From: an uncultured Actinomycetes bacterium | GTDB lineage: Bacteria; Actinomycetota; Actinomycetes; Nanopelagicales; Nanopelagicaceae | Assembly (NCBI GenBank): GCA_903875815.1 | Contig: CAIQXR010000185.1 | Span: 1 to 6,957 of the forward strand | Length of the DNA stretch: 6,957 nucleotides | Reading direction: 5' to 3' | Shown here: positions 1-5,763 of the stretch, piece by piece | Layout: each line of letters begins with the position of its first letter | Numbering within the stretch: the stretch's first letter is position 1 | Made by a program: the position numbers and the translations under genes | Notes under the pieces: generated by a model | The model's database searches: none | What the model was told of the DNA's origin: nothing | Seen by the model: the letters and a program-made list of their open reading frames with translations, nothing else

Positions 1-1077
1 AACGCCCATAATTTATCGGTCGGAAGTATCACGCACTCCGAAGTTATTTGGATTGGTGCTGGCACTACTGCCGGATACTTAGTTCAGGCGTTGGTCTTAG
101 TTCCAGTAATTCGCCGAACTGGAATTCGTATTACCCCGCGCTTTGATTGGCGCGATAAAGAGATTGCAAAATCCACTCGATTGGCGCTGTGGACTCTTGC
201 CTTCGCTGCTATCTCACAGATCAGTTATTTGGTTACGGTGAATATCTCCACTCGCGCCGCAGTTCATGCCGCAAAGGCAGGAATCACTACTGGTGTGGGA
301 TTCACCCCATATAGCAACGCCATTTTGATCATGATGTTGCCGCATTCGATTATCACCATTTCTGTCATGACCGCGCTGTTGCCTCACCTCTCAGGTTTTG
401 TGATTGATAAGCGTCCTGATCTCATTCATGACCAACTAGTGAAAGCGATGCGTTTGGTGGGCATTATTACTGTGCCGAGCGCCGTGGCTTTCTTCCTCTT
501 TGGGCCAATAATTACTCGGGTGCTCTTCTTTGGAATTCCTGATGGCGATGCGCAATATATTGGCAAAGTCTTGGCCGCGCTGGGGCTTGGCTTGATGCCG
601 ATGAGCGTCAATCTGATCGCTTTGCGTGGTCTTAACGCCTTTGAAAATGTGAAACTCCAAGTGCTCTCCAATTTCCTCATGAACATCGTGGGTGCTGGCT
701 TATCAGTGGTCGCCGCCCTCGCTTTGGCACCGCGCTGGGTAACCGTTGGGCTTGGCGGTGCGCTCTCCGTTAGTTATTTCATTGGAGCGTGGAGCACGAT
801 CCGGCTCCTGCGCCGATATGAGATCAATATCCGCATCCGTGAAGTGACTGGGTTTTACCTCAAACTCTTTGGGCTCGCTTTCGTTGTTGGCTTCCCACTC
901 CATATTTCACAACACCATCTGCCGGGTGGGAATATTGGCAAGTTGGCAATTGTTCTGACTATTACCGGGGCCTTCTACCTCGCGCTCACCTATCTTTTTA
1001 AAGTAGAAGAGGTGCGCTCTATGATTACGCTCGTCACCCAGCGATTTATCCGCAAAGGCGAGATCGAAAAAAGATAG
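1..1077 (+). CDS. murJ: Lipid II flippase MurJ (MviN), 5'-truncated by window edge
   Basis: The reading frame is open from base 1, so the gene begins outside the window; a TTG at 91 is internal and not a start. The visible 358 residues are a polytopic membrane protein with many hydrophobic segments separated by short basic loops (for example VPVIRRTG and RLLRRYEINIR). The stretch PYSNAILIMMLPHSIITIS followed by LLPHLS matches the MVN/MurJ (MOP exporter) family, which moves lipid-linked peptidoglycan precursor across the cytoplasmic membrane. The protein ends soon after the last hydrophobic segment with a short basic tail (KGEIEKR). It therefore lacks the long C-terminal pseudokinase and extracellular extension that I recall from mycobacterial MviN. 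The stop (TAG, 1075-1077) is 9 bp before trxB, so read-through transcription is likely. The family call is firm; the missing N-terminus means full length cannot be judged. Confidence 0.93.
   Translation, partial: NAHNLSVGSITHSEVIWIGAGTTAGYLVQALVLVPVIRRTGIRITPRFDWRDKEIAKSTRLALWTLAFAAISQISYLVTVNISTRAAVHAAKAGITTGVGFTPYSNAILIMMLPHSIITISVMTALLPHLSGFVIDKRPDLIHDQLVKAMRLVGIITVPSAVAFFLFGPIITRVLFFGIPDGDAQYIGKVLAALGLGLMPMSVNLIALRGLNAFENVKLQVLSNFLMNIVGAGLSVVAALALAPRWVTVGLGGALSVSYFIGAWSTIRLLRRYEINIRIREVTGFYLKLFGLAFVVGFPLHISQHHLPGGNIGKLAIVLTITGAFYLALTYLFKVEEVRSMITLVTQRFIRKGEIEKR
928..954 (+). promoter_or_regulatory. Candidate SigR/SigH-type (thiol-stress ECF sigma) promoter for trxB-trxA
   Basis: GGGAAT at 928-933 is followed, after exactly 18 bases from the end of GGAAT, by GTT at 952-954. 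This equals the GGAAT-N18-GTT pattern known for SigR in Streptomyces and SigH in mycobacteria, both of which control thioredoxin genes. It lies inside the 3' end of murJ, about 130 bases before the trxB start. The match is seen directly. Whether this organism has such a sigma factor, and whether the site is used, is inference; the bases also encode part of MurJ, so chance is possible. Confidence 0.35.
997..1025 (+). promoter_or_regulatory. Candidate housekeeping-type promoter for trxB
   Basis: TTTAAA (997-1002) and TATGAT (1020-1025) are separated by 17 bases. They match the -35 and -10 consensus at 4/6 and 5/6 positions. The pair sits within the last codons of murJ, about 60 bases before the trxB start codon. 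It could give trxB-trxA expression independent of murJ, alongside the SigR-like site further upstream. This is motif-level evidence only. Confidence 0.25.
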
Positions 1078-1086
1078 GCTGAGCAG

Positions 1087-2016
1087 ATGAGCGATATTCA
1101 CGAGTTAGTCATCGTCGGTTCTGGTCCTGCTGGTTACACCGCAGCTATTTATGCAGCGCGTGCAGAGTTAAGCCCAGTAATTTATGAAGGTTCTGTTACC
1201 GCTGGTGGCGCTCTCATGAACACTACCGAAGTAGAAAATTTCCCTGGTTTTCCTGATGGTGTTATGGGTCCAGATCTCATGGAGAATTTGCGTAAGCAAG
1301 CTGCCAAGTTTGGCGCGAAACTAATCACCGATGACATTGTTGATATGAAACTTGATGGCGAAATCAAAGTTCTCACCGATGGGTCAGGCAATGTTCTCAA
1401 GGCTAAAGCCGTTATCTTGGCGATGGGTTCTGCCTATAAAGAAATTGGAATTCCTAACGAGAAGCGACTTTCTGGTCATGGCGTTTCTTGGTGTGCGACC
1501 TGTGATGGGTTCTTCTTCCGTGAGAAGGAGATTGCAGTTGTTGGTGGCGGCGACTCTGCGATGGAGGAAGCAAACTTCCTTACTCGTTTCGCCAGCAAAG
1601 TTGTTTTGATTCATCGCCGCGATTCATTGCGCGCTTCCAAGATCATGGCTGAACGCGCGATGGCCAATCCAAAAATTGAATTCGTTTGGAACACTGAAGT
1701 CACTGATGTGCTTGGTGAAGCAAATATGACCGGCTTGAAATTGCGTAACACTGTTACTGGCGAAGAGAGCACCCGTGATTTCAGCGGTCTCTTTGTTGCA
1801 ATCGGCCACGTGCCACGTAGCGAACTCGTCGTTGGCCAAGTTGCCTGTGATGCTGAAGGTTATGTCTCGGTTGAGGGTCGCAGCACCCGCACCAACCTCA
1901 CTGGCGTCTTTGCTTGCGGAGACCTTGTTGACCATACCTATCGCCAAGCAATTACTGCAGCCGGTTCGGGATGTCAGGCAGCGTTAGACGCTGAAAAGTT
2001 CCTCGCTGGTCATTAA
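1087..2016 (+). CDS. trxB: Thioredoxin reductase (NADPH), TrxB
   Basis: This 309-residue cytoplasmic flavoenzyme transfers electrons from NADPH through FAD to thioredoxin; the length is typical for the low-molecular-weight type. An N-terminal FAD-binding GSGPAGYTAA motif lies at residues 11-20. The redox-active CATC is at 136-139 (WCATCD), followed by the NADPH-binding GGGDSAMEEA at 153-162 and the HRRDSLRAS phosphate-binding stretch at 176-184. The second FAD motif is GVFACGDL around 273-280, followed by the conserved YRQAITAAGSGCQAA. The ATG at 1087 is chosen because the FAD motif begins at the usual distance; only a weak purine-rich Shine-Dalgarno is visible, consistent with coupling to murJ 9 bp upstream. 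Its substrate, thioredoxin, is encoded 71 bp downstream. All catalytic residues are present. Confidence 0.98.
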   Translation: MSDIHELVIVGSGPAGYTAAIYAARAELSPVIYEGSVTAGGALMNTTEVENFPGFPDGVMGPDLMENLRKQAAKFGAKLITDDIVDMKLDGEIKVLTDGSGNVLKAKAVILAMGSAYKEIGIPNEKRLSGHGVSWCATCDGFFFREKEIAVVGGGDSAMEEANFLTRFASKVVLIHRRDSLRASKIMAERAMANPKIEFVWNTEVTDVLGEANMTGLKLRNTVTGEESTRDFSGLFVAIGHVPRSELVVGQVACDAEGYVSVEGRSTRTNLTGVFACGDLVDHTYRQAITAAGSGCQAALDAEKFLAGH

Positions 2017-2035
2017 GATCTACCCATCTGCTTTT

Positions 2036-2069
2036 AAGCACTGAGCACTATCGTTAACCACAAGCACTA
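2036..2069 (+). repeat. Three copies of AGCACT in the trxB-trxA gap
   Basis: The hexamer AGCACT occurs at 2037-2042, 2044-2049 and 2063-2068, with flanks (A/G)AGCACT(A) partly shared. The gap is only 71 bp (2017-2087), so the repeats fill much of it. I see no hairpin terminator here. They could be protein-binding half-sites upstream of trxA or a chance cluster; the function is unknown. Confidence 0.35.
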
Positions 2070-2078
2070 CTAATAAAT

Positions 2079-2085
2079 GGAGAAG
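2079..2085 (+). promoter_or_regulatory. Ribosome binding site of trxA
   Basis: GGAGAAG at 2079-2085 stands just before ATG 2088. It is the clearest Shine-Dalgarno on the plus strand of this window and fixes the trxA start. It suggests trxA is translated more strongly than, and independently of, trxB. Confidence 0.75.
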
Positions 2086-2087
2086 CC

Positions 2088-2411
2088 ATGAGCGCAGCAA
2101 CACCTGTAACAACTGCAAATTTTGATGCTGAAGTCCTTAAGAGCTCAACACCAGTTCTTGTTGATTTCTGGGCAGAGTGGTGTGGCCCATGCCGCGCTGT
2201 TGGTCCAATCTTGGATGAGATCGCATCTGAGCACGCAACCAAGATCAAAGTAGTAAAGCTCAACACCGACGAAGAGTCAGCGATTGCCATGAAGTACGGC
2301 ATCACATCGATTCCGACTCTCAATGTCTTTGTTAATGGCGAAGTTGTAAAGACCATCATTGGCGCCAAGCCAAAGCCAGCACTTCTCAAGGAACTCGACG
2401 CTTTCCTCTAA
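2088..2411 (+). CDS. trxA: Thioredoxin 1
   Basis: This is a small cytoplasmic dithiol-disulfide oxidoreductase of 107 residues, the normal length for a single-domain thioredoxin. The active site WCGPC is at residues 31-35, preceded by the conserved VLVDFWAEW strand. The cis-proline loop SIPT lies at 74-77 (Pro76), and the late FVNGE and the GA before the last helix are as in the family. No signal peptide or membrane segment is present. It is the expected partner of the TrxB encoded upstream, passing reducing power to enzymes such as ribonucleotide reductase and repairing oxidised thiols. A strong Shine-Dalgarno supports the start. The next gene begins 29 bp after its stop with no visible terminator, so transcription may continue. 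Confidence 0.98.
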   Translation: MSAATPVTTANFDAEVLKSSTPVLVDFWAEWCGPCRAVGPILDEIASEHATKIKVVKLNTDEESAIAMKYGITSIPTLNVFVNGEVVKTIIGAKPKPALLKELDAFL

Positions 2412-2416
2412 GCCGC

Positions 2417-2426
2417 AGTTCTCGCG
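2417..2426 (+). repeat. Decamer AGTTCTCGCG upstream of the cwlM-like gene (copy 1)
   Basis: AGTTCTCGCG lies in the 29-bp gap between trxA and the cwlM-like gene, 14 bases before the start codon. An identical decamer lies at 3568-3577, in the gap before the next gene. Two identical decamers in two such short gaps are unlikely by chance, so a shared regulator site or post-transcriptional element is possible. No known factor is recognised. Confidence 0.4.
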
Positions 2427-2440
2427 CAAAGAAAATTCCT

Positions 2441-3556
2441 ATGACTCCCCACGAACTCCCTGATTTAAAACTAGGAGATCGTGGGGATTTATTACTTCTC
2501 ACCACCAATACCTTAAGTCGGTTGGGATATCTTGCTTCGGCTTCTGATTATTTTTCACCAGAAGTGGAAGCTGCTGTAAAAGCTTTCCAACAAGATCGTG
2601 GCTTAAATATCACCGGTGAAGTAACTGCCATGACCCATCGTGCGCTAGAAGAAGCGCGTTGGAAGTTGGGCGATCGCATCCTCTCGTATCAGGGTGGCGC
2701 TATGTTGCGCGGTGATGATGTTGCAACCTTGCAATCTCGACTTGTTGAACTTGGTTTTCATGTCGGGCGGGTCGATGGAATTTATGGACCGCTCACCGCA
2801 GATGCACTCAAGGAATTTCAGAAATCTGTCGGCGTCAAAGTTGATGGATCATGTGGTCCGGCCACAGTGATGGCGTTGATGCGATTAGTAAAGACTGTTT
2901 CTGGTGGGGCATCTTCACAATTGCGTGAAGAAGTTGCTCGCGTTCATAAAGGTCCAGCACTTGCTAATAAAGTAATTGTGTTAGATCCCAGCGCAGATCA
3001 ATGGGATCGCGATATTGCATTCGATATTGCACAACGGCTCGAAGGTCGCTTAATTGCATTAGGCGTGGCAGTGCTTCTCACTCGTAGCAAAACTGGAACA
3101 CCTAGTGATACTGATCGAGTCTCACTATCTAATGGTGCGAATTGCGACCTTGTAATTTCAATACATGCAGATAATTACATCAATGAGAGAGCCCATGGCG
3201 TTGCCTCTTATTACTACGGCAGCGATGCTCACGGTGTTCACTCGGTAGTGGGTGAGCGATTTGCTGCTTTGGCACAGCGTGAAATTACTTCCCGCACTGA
3301 CTTATTGAATTGCCGAACCCATGCCAAAAGTTGGGATTTACTGCGATTAACCAAGGCACCTGCTGTCCGAATTGATTGCGGTTATCTCACCAATCCTGGT
3401 GATGCTGCGCGATTGGCTGATCCGGTTTTTCGTGAAACCCTAGTCGAGTCGATTGTGGTCGCTATCCAGCGTCTCTATTTATCTGCCGAGACCGACGCAG
3501 CCACGGGTACCTTGAAAATCTCCGATTTACGCAGAGCTGGTCTTCGGATTAATTAG
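2441..3556 (+). CDS. cwlM: CwlM-like regulator of peptidoglycan synthesis (degenerate amidase_3 protein)
   Basis: The 371 residues carry two PG_binding_1 modules (about 10-72 with VKAFQQDRGL, and 88-148 with VDGIYGPLTADALKEFQ), then an N-acetylmuramoyl-L-alanine amidase_3 domain (about 176-346). There is no signal peptide, so the protein is probably cytoplasmic. In true amidases zinc is bound by His, Glu, His with a later catalytic Glu. Here the first motif reads LDPSADQW with no His, the Glu is replaced by Asp189, His242 (SIHAD) is kept, and the catalytic Glu is Asp312 (RIDCGYLTN). Hydrolysis is therefore doubtful. Mycobacterial CwlM is a similar non-secreted pseudo-amidase, phosphorylated by PknB, that controls MurA and interacts with MurJ. 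The WDLLRLT and GYLTNP motifs and the TGT tail (355-357) match CwlM as I recall it. Nearby murJ fits this role. The Shine-Dalgarno is weak. Confidence 0.85.
   Translation: MTPHELPDLKLGDRGDLLLLTTNTLSRLGYLASASDYFSPEVEAAVKAFQQDRGLNITGEVTAMTHRALEEARWKLGDRILSYQGGAMLRGDDVATLQSRLVELGFHVGRVDGIYGPLTADALKEFQKSVGVKVDGSCGPATVMALMRLVKTVSGGASSQLREEVARVHKGPALANKVIVLDPSADQWDRDIAFDIAQRLEGRLIALGVAVLLTRSKTGTPSDTDRVSLSNGANCDLVISIHADNYINERAHGVASYYYGSDAHGVHSVVGERFAALAQREITSRTDLLNCRTHAKSWDLLRLTKAPAVRIDCGYLTNPGDAARLADPVFRETLVESIVVAIQRLYLSAETDAATGTLKISDLRRAGLRIN
3425..3438. other. Degenerate parS-like sequence inside the cwlM-like gene
   Basis: GTTTTTCGTGAAAC differs from the parS core GTTTCACGTGAAAC at two central positions; the half-site CGTGAAAC is intact. 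It lies in coding sequence (residues around VFRET). It might be a weak secondary ParB site about 3.2 kb from the near-perfect parS in parA, or a coincidence. Confidence 0.2.
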
Positions 3557-3567
3557 CAGCCAAAACT

Positions 3568-3605
3568 AGTTCTCGCGGCCAGTCTTAGGTGTGCGAGAAT
3601 TCTCG
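3568..3605. repeat. Inverted-repeat cluster before the aminotransferase gene (TTCTCG / CGAGAA)
   Basis: Three related elements are packed here: TTCTCG at 3570-3575, CGAGAA at 3594-3599 and TTCTCG at 3600-3605. The last two form a perfect 12-bp palindrome (CGAGAATTCTCG, 3594-3605) ending one base before ATG 3607. The first and second can pair as a stem of about ten base pairs including two G-U pairs (3568-3577 with 3592-3601) around a 14-base loop. The first arm is also the second copy of the AGTTCTCGCG decamer found at 2417. The position suggests an operator or an RNA structure that could mask translation initiation. No factor is recognised. Confidence 0.5.
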
Positions 3606-3606
3606 G

Positions 3607-4860
3607 ATGAGCCACGACATCACCCGCCTTCATACAGGTAGCCCTGAGAATCTCACTGAGAGATTTGCTCATCGCGCCTCCCATATGAAAGCCAGTGAAA
3701 TCCGAGCGTTGTTCGCAGTCGCATCCCGCCCCGATATCGTTTCGCTCGCTGGTGGCATGCCCAATCTCTCTGCTCTTCCGATGGAGATGATGTCCGAAGT
3801 CGTTGCAAAACTCATTAGTGAAAATGGTGCGGAAGCGCTCCAATATGGCAGCGGCCAAGGCCACCCCAAACTTCGCGAGCAAATCTGTGATGTTATGGCG
3901 CTTGAAGGTATTCGTGCTCATCCTGATGATGTCATCGTTACAACTGGTTCACAGCAGGCGCTAGATCTCATCTCTCGAATCTTTATCGATCCAGGCGATG
4001 TCATTTTGGTGGAGGCGCCTTCTTATGTTGGCGCGCTCGGAACTTTCCAGCAATACGAAGCCCAAGTAGTCCATGTTGCGATGGATGAGAATGGTCTGAT
4101 CCCCCAAGCACTTCGCGAGGCGATCGTGACTACCCGCGCCGCTGGTCGAAAAATTAAATTTATTTACATCATCCCGAATTATCAGAATCCTGGCGGAGTT
4201 CTTCTTCCCTCAGATCGCCGTACCGAAATTCTCGCTATTGCGCGCGAGGCAGGTATTTTTGTCATTGAAGATAATCCTTATGGCTTGCTGGGATTCGATC
4301 GGCCGTCGCCTAATGCAATGCGCGCCGAAGATTCTGAAAATGTTATCTATCTGGGTTCGTTCTCTAAGACCATCGCACCGGGCTTCCGTGTGGGTTGGGC
4401 GCTAGTTCCACAATCTCTCAAAGAGAAGATTGTTATTGCCAGTGAATCCTCAATTCTCTGTCCATCTAATTTCTCTCAGCTAGCAATTTCCAGCTATCTC
4501 TCTGATCAACCATGGCGTGATCAGATTGCATCATTCACTCAGCTCTATAAGACCCGTCGCGACGCGATGTTGGAGTCATTGGAGAAGCACTTCCCTAAGG
4601 AAGCAACATGGACCAAGCCCGAAGGTGGCTTCTATGTCTGGGTCACACTTCCACCAGAGATCGACACTAAAGCAATGATGCCTAAGGCGATCGTTGCCAA
4701 AGTGGCTTACGTTCCGGGCACAGCTTTCTATGCCGATGGTTTTGGAAGTTGGTCCATGCGGTTGTCGTATTGCTACCCATCACCAGAACGTATCCGCGAT
4801 GGCATCAAGTCATTGGGTGGCGTACTCAAGCAAGAGATGCAGATCCGCGGCTTAAACTAA
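3607..4860 (+). CDS. PLP-dependent aminotransferase, class I/II (LysN/2-aminoadipate aminotransferase-like)
   Basis: This is a fold-type I, PLP-dependent cytoplasmic transaminase of 417 residues from ATG 3607. The N-terminal arm MKASEIRALF with SLAGGMPN is typical of the LysN/AadAT group, which uses 2-aminoadipate, aromatic or branched-chain substrates. TTGSQQALDL binds the cofactor phosphate region, YQNPGG (about 192-197) and EDNPYG (221-226) contact PLP, and SFSK places the Schiff-base lysine at 254, followed by PGFRVGW. MRLSY near 384-388 holds the arginine (385) expected to bind substrate carboxylate. There is no winged-helix domain, so it is not a MocR regulator. A GTG at 3589 would add six residues but lies inside the inverted-repeat cluster; ATG 3607 has GAGAA seven bases upstream and is preferred. 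The substrate cannot be told from sequence. It ends directly against convergent parB. Confidence 0.9.
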   Translation: MSHDITRLHTGSPENLTERFAHRASHMKASEIRALFAVASRPDIVSLAGGMPNLSALPMEMMSEVVAKLISENGAEALQYGSGQGHPKLREQICDVMALEGIRAHPDDVIVTTGSQQALDLISRIFIDPGDVILVEAPSYVGALGTFQQYEAQVVHVAMDENGLIPQALREAIVTTRAAGRKIKFIYIIPNYQNPGGVLLPSDRRTEILAIAREAGIFVIEDNPYGLLGFDRPSPNAMRAEDSENVIYLGSFSKTIAPGFRVGWALVPQSLKEKIVIASESSILCPSNFSQLAISSYLSDQPWRDQIASFTQLYKTRRDAMLESLEKHFPKEATWTKPEGGFYVWVTLPPEIDTKAMMPKAIVAKVAYVPGTAFYADGFGSWSMRLSYCYPSPERIRDGIKSLGGVLKQEMQIRGLN

Positions 4861-4872
4861 TTAAATTAGTTT
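4854..4872. terminator. AT-rich dyad at the convergent aminotransferase/parB junction
   Basis: AAACTAATT (4854-4862) and AATTAGTTT (4864-4872) are perfect inverted arms around a single central A. The dyad covers both stop codons: TAA of the aminotransferase (4858-4860) and TAA of parB (4861-4863, reverse strand). There is no space between the two genes, so any shared terminator must overlap coding sequence. The stem is AT-rich and lacks a GC core, so its strength as an intrinsic terminator is doubtful. Confidence 0.35.
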
Positions 4873-5763
4873 GGTAATCCGCTCAAGATCTTCCAGTGTT
4901 GCAAATTCAATCGTGATTTTGCCTTTGGCTTTGCCTAGTTCCACGTTTACCCGAGTATCGAGCTTGTCGGAGAGTTGATCAGCGATCTCTTTAAGGCGAG
5001 GGGAAAGATGGCGGCCTGCTTTAGCTTTAGCTGGCTTTGCTGGACCTTGATAGGTCGATGCAATCTCTTCAGTAGCACGAACACTTAAGCCCTCAGCAAC
5101 AATTCGGGCCGCAAGTTTTTCAATCTCTGCTTCATTATCAATAGTGAGTAATGCTCGGGCATGACCAGCGGAAAGCACACCAGCGGCAACGCGTCGTTGC
5201 ACAGCAACAGGGAGATTTAACAGACGCAACGTGTTAGAGATTGCGGGTCGCGACTTTCCGACTTTGGCAGCAAGTTCGTCGTGGGTATATCCGAAATCAT
5301 TTAATAAGTTGAGGTAGGCAGCGCCTTCTTCTAATGGATTTAATTGGCTGCGATGAATATTTTCGAGCAACGCTTCACGGAGTAATTCATTGTCCGGTGT
5401 CTGTCGAATAATTACTGGGATTGTTTTTAGTCCTGCTTGTTTAGATGCGCGCAACCGGCGCTCACCCATAATTAATTCGTATTTACCATTACCAAGATCG
5501 CGCACGACTGGTGGTTGTAGGATACCAACTTCTTTAATCGATGCAGATAATTCATTGAGTGCATCTAGATCAAAGACAGTACGTGGTTGCTTGGGGTTCG
5601 GAACGATCGCATTGATATCCACTTCATTGCGATTAGCAATGGTGACACCAGCGCCGCTAGTAAGTGGTTCGCGTTTTTCAGTTGCGAGCGCGCTTCCTGA
5701 ATTGAGAGTTGTGGGAATAAGTGAATCAAGTCCCCGACCGAGGCCGCCTTTTTTACTGCTCAT
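4861..5763 (-). CDS. parB: Chromosome partitioning protein ParB (CTP-dependent DNA clamp)
   Basis: This 300-residue protein binds parS, uses CTP to load and slide on DNA, and stimulates ParA ATPase to segregate the origin region. The N-terminal GRGLDSLIP (9-17) is the usual ParA-interacting segment. The ParB/Srx nucleotide-binding domain has NPKQPR at 56-61, GERRLRA at 100-106 and ENIHRSQLNPLEE at 134-146. The helix-turn-helix region is around 161-182 (HDELAAKVGKSRPAISNTLR), followed by GVLSAGHARALL. A lysine/alanine-rich linker (about 240-252) leads to the dimerisation domain ending in ITKLI. ATG 5763 is preferred over the TTG one codon upstream because the AGGAG at 5774-5770 is correctly spaced only for the ATG. 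The start overlaps the end of parA by 11 bp, indicating translational coupling. All key motifs are intact. Confidence 0.97.
   Translation of the reverse strand: MSSKKGGLGRGLDSLIPTTLNSGSALATEKREPLTSGAGVTIANRNEVDINAIVPNPKQPRTVFDLDALNELSASIKEVGILQPPVVRDLGNGKYELIMGERRLRASKQAGLKTIPVIIRQTPDNELLREALLENIHRSQLNPLEEGAAYLNLLNDFGYTHDELAAKVGKSRPAISNTLRLLNLPVAVQRRVAAGVLSAGHARALLTIDNEAEIEKLAARIVAEGLSVRATEEIASTYQGPAKPAKAKAGRHLSPRLKEIADQLSDKLDTRVNVELGKAKGKITIEFATLEDLERITKLI

Noticed and set aside
91..1077. TTG at 91 as the start of the murJ gene
   Set aside because: The frame is open to base 1 and the upstream residues continue the membrane-protein pattern (GAGTTAGYLVQAL), so the true start lies outside the window.
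2017..2087. Intrinsic terminator between trxB and trxA
   Set aside because: No GC-rich stem followed by a T-run is present; only short AGCACT repeats are seen.
2054..2389. Minus-strand open frame of 111 codons opposite trxA
   Set aside because: It covers the conserved thioredoxin gene in antisense and has no family features, so it is a shadow frame.
3589..3606. GTG 3589 as the start of the aminotransferase
   Set aside because: It lies inside the inverted-repeat cluster, adds only MCENSR with no family similarity, and ATG 3607 has a plausible Shine-Dalgarno. It is not fully excluded.
3553..3921. Minus-strand open frame of 122 codons across the start of the aminotransferase
   Set aside because: It is opposite well-supported coding sequence, shows no recognisable domain and has unnatural composition, so it is a shadow frame.
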